DNA of 64,000 nt from assembly GCF_044003965.1 (NCBI RefSeq), contig NZ_JBAWKC010000003.1, positions 248,001 through 312,000 on the forward strand. Direction: 5' to 3'. Below the pieces are notes generated by a model. The model saw only the letters and a list, made by a program, of their open reading frames with translations, ran no database searches and was not told where the DNA came from. A program made the translations under genes and the position numbers. Of the stretch, positions 62,784 through 64,000 are shown in pieces (position 1 is the first letter of the stretch; each line of letters opens with the position of its first letter). This DNA is from Yeosuana aquiaggeris. Lineage in GTDB: Bacteria > Bacteroidota > Bacteroidia > Flavobacteriales > Flavobacteriaceae.

Positions 62784-63116
62784 ATGATTTTAGATCAAGA
62801 CGGAAATATTTCTATAATTACCCAAGAGAAAGCCACTATAGTAGAACTTATAAAAAAAATCCAAGACAGTCACTCGAAAATAAAAAACGATAATGTAATT
62901 GTCAACCTATCTAGTTTGAACAAACTGAATATAGAGGATATCCTTGAGTTTTCAGAGATTTCATCTGCACATAAAAAATCTAAGCTTTCTTTTGTAATTG
63001 TTACTGATCAAGTTGATATAGATAAAACTCCTGATGAGATAGTTGTAGTGCCCACTTTACAAGAGGCTTATGATATTATCGAAATGGAAGAGATAGAAAG
63101 GGATTTAGGGTTTTAA
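62784..63116 (+). CDS. 110-residue STAS-like protein, unknown
   Basis: A short alpha/beta protein with a probable STAS-like fold: an opening strand pair (MILDQDGNISIITQ), a helix TIVELIKKIQDSH, a strand NVIVNLSSLNKLNIEDI, a helix EFSEISSAHKKSK, a strand SFVIVTDQ and a last helix. The Asp-Ser phosphorylation site of SpoIIAA-type antagonists is not seen at the usual place. It lies one base from both neighbours, pyrB and rnz, so the three are translationally linked. It may be called ribonuclease Z in databases because of its neighbour, but it lacks the metallo-hydrolase motifs. Confidence 0.78.
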   Translation: MILDQDGNISIITQEKATIVELIKKIQDSHSKIKNDNVIVNLSSLNKLNIEDILEFSEISSAHKKSKLSFVIVTDQVDIDKTPDEIVVVPTLQEAYDIIEMEEIERDLGF

Positions 63117-63117
63117 T

Positions 63118-64000
63118 ATGAAGTTAACTATTTTAGGTTGCTATAGTGCAACCCCAAGAGCTTTGACAAATACCACTTCGCAAGTTCTGGAAATTAATAA
63201 TCATATGTTTTTAATTGATTGTGGTGAAGGAACTCAAGTTCAGCTCAGAAAACATAAAATAAAATTCAATAGAATTAAGCATATTTTTATTTCACACTTA
63301 CATGGTGATCATTTTTTTGGGTTAGCTGGTTTAATTTCGACATTCAGACTCTTAACACGAGAAGCAGATCTTCATATTTATGGTCCTAAAGGCATCAAAG
63401 AAGTCATTACACTTCAAATGAAATTAGCAGATTCATGGACCAACTATAAGCTTATTTTTCATGAATTGGTTTCTGATAAATCTGAATTAATTTATGAAGA
63501 TGAAGAAGTTGAAGTTTATACTATACCCTTAACACATCGCGTATATACGAATGGTTTTTTATTTAAAGAAAAAGAAGGAGAACGAAAATTAGATGTTCAG
63601 GCTGCAGAAGAAAGTCATATTGATGTTGCTTATTATAGAAAACTGAAGCAAGGCTTTGATGTGGAAAATGAGGAAGGAACTATTATAAAAAATGAAAGTG
63701 TCACTTTTTCACCTCCAAAACCTAAAAGTTATGCTTTTTGTAGTGATACAGCATATAATGAAAGCATAGTTCCTATAATTAAGGGTGTTGATGTTCTCTA
63801 TCATGAATCTACCTTTTTAGAAAAACATGAGAGCCTGGCAGAGCCAACCAAGCATAGCACCGCTAAACAAGCCGCAAATATTGCTAAAATGGCCAATGTA
63901 GGCGCACTCATTTTGGGTCATTATTCCACACGATATGACGATTTAAATGATTTTAAATTAGAAGCTCAAACGGTTTTTGAAAATGTTCATTTAGCTGAAG
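63118..64000 (+). CDS. rnz: ribonuclease Z (partial, cut by window edge)
   Basis: Metal-dependent endonuclease that trims the 3' end of tRNA precursors. The 294 codons in view run open to the window end, so the last few residues of a protein of about 300 are missing. Motifs present are the opening LTILGCYSATPRALTNTTSQ, the zinc-binding ISHLHGDHFFGL (HxHxDH), PLTHRVYTNGFLF, the FCSDTAY metal Asp and HESTFLEKHESLAEPTKHS, and HYSTRYDDL at the end. Start ATG 63118 lies one base after the STAS-like stop codon. Confidence 0.95.
   Translation, partial: MKLTILGCYSATPRALTNTTSQVLEINNHMFLIDCGEGTQVQLRKHKIKFNRIKHIFISHLHGDHFFGLAGLISTFRLLTREADLHIYGPKGIKEVITLQMKLADSWTNYKLIFHELVSDKSELIYEDEEVEVYTIPLTHRVYTNGFLFKEKEGERKLDVQAAEESHIDVAYYRKLKQGFDVENEEGTIIKNESVTFSPPKPKSYAFCSDTAYNESIVPIIKGVDVLYHESTFLEKHESLAEPTKHSTAKQAANIAKMANVGALILGHYSTRYDDLNDFKLEAQTVFENVHLAE

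Noticed and set aside
1..64000. RNA genes, CRISPR, insertion sequences, prophage or att sites
   Set aside because: Reading the intergenic stretches on both strands gave no tRNA-like fold, direct repeat series, transposase or integrase; the window looks like ordinary chromosome.

Overview
This window comes from a low-GC member of the Bacteroidota, most likely family Flavobacteriaceae. The evidence is the gene content: the type IX secretion gene porQ, a bacillithiol-type BshA, an alpha/beta-fused 2-oxoacid dehydrogenase E1, a large LptD-like barrel protein and flavobacterial proteins of unknown function. Shine-Dalgarno sequences are scarce, and many genes are preceded by the Bacteroidota -7 box TAnnTTTG. 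The sequence is core chromosome. I see no tRNA, rRNA, CRISPR array, insertion sequence, prophage or compositional island. Genes cover it almost end to end and no gene-free stretch exceeds 300 bases. The longest, 10189-10443 and 59023-59295, hold respectively nothing I recognise and the rpsA promoter and leader.

Layout. 1-3390: end of a TamB-like gene, a pfkA-gapA glycolytic pair closed by a strong terminator, and a GlcNAc kinase-like gene. 3396-10188 (minus strand): three-gene operon of two transglutaminase-fold proteins, one fused to a putative amidoligase (DUF2126), and an ATP-grasp/alpha-E fusion; this is the least understood pathway here. 10444-13984: guaC, a hybrid histidine kinase whose phosphoacceptor His is Tyr, and ridA. 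14011-21767: LptD-like protein (minus) divergent from an envelope and redox run (amidase, MlaD, a membrane Fe-S protein, a CCG-domain protein, a 56-residue membrane protein, a 161-residue conserved protein). 21891-35011: serB, a NagZ-type GH3/serine hydrolase fusion, bshA, two small envelope proteins, an FAD/Fe-S dehydrogenase, aroC, a dicarboxylate/amino-acid symporter and a sulfurtransferase.

35012-47235 (minus strand): DCC protein, MutS2 without an Smr domain, an unknown protein coupled to the E1 fusion, an M1-peptidase-like protein without catalytic residues, a LOG-family protein and uvrA. 47338-54128: a Tudor-like small protein, an unknown membrane-anchored protein, acpH-ggt, glmM, and an LpxL-like acyltransferase divergent from a rhomboid protease. 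54327-64000: lon, porQ-cmk, a LysM protein, rpsA, and the compact run pyrR-pyrB-STAS-like gene-rnz, the last cut by the window edge.

Much of the window serves the envelope: LptD, MlaD, amidase, NagZ fusion, GlmM, GlcNAc kinase, LpxL, PorQ, TamB. No complete new defence or mobile system is visible. The best leads are the transglutaminase/amidoligase operon, several conserved enzymes that have lost or swapped active-site residues, and small conserved genes tightly coupled to well-known ones.
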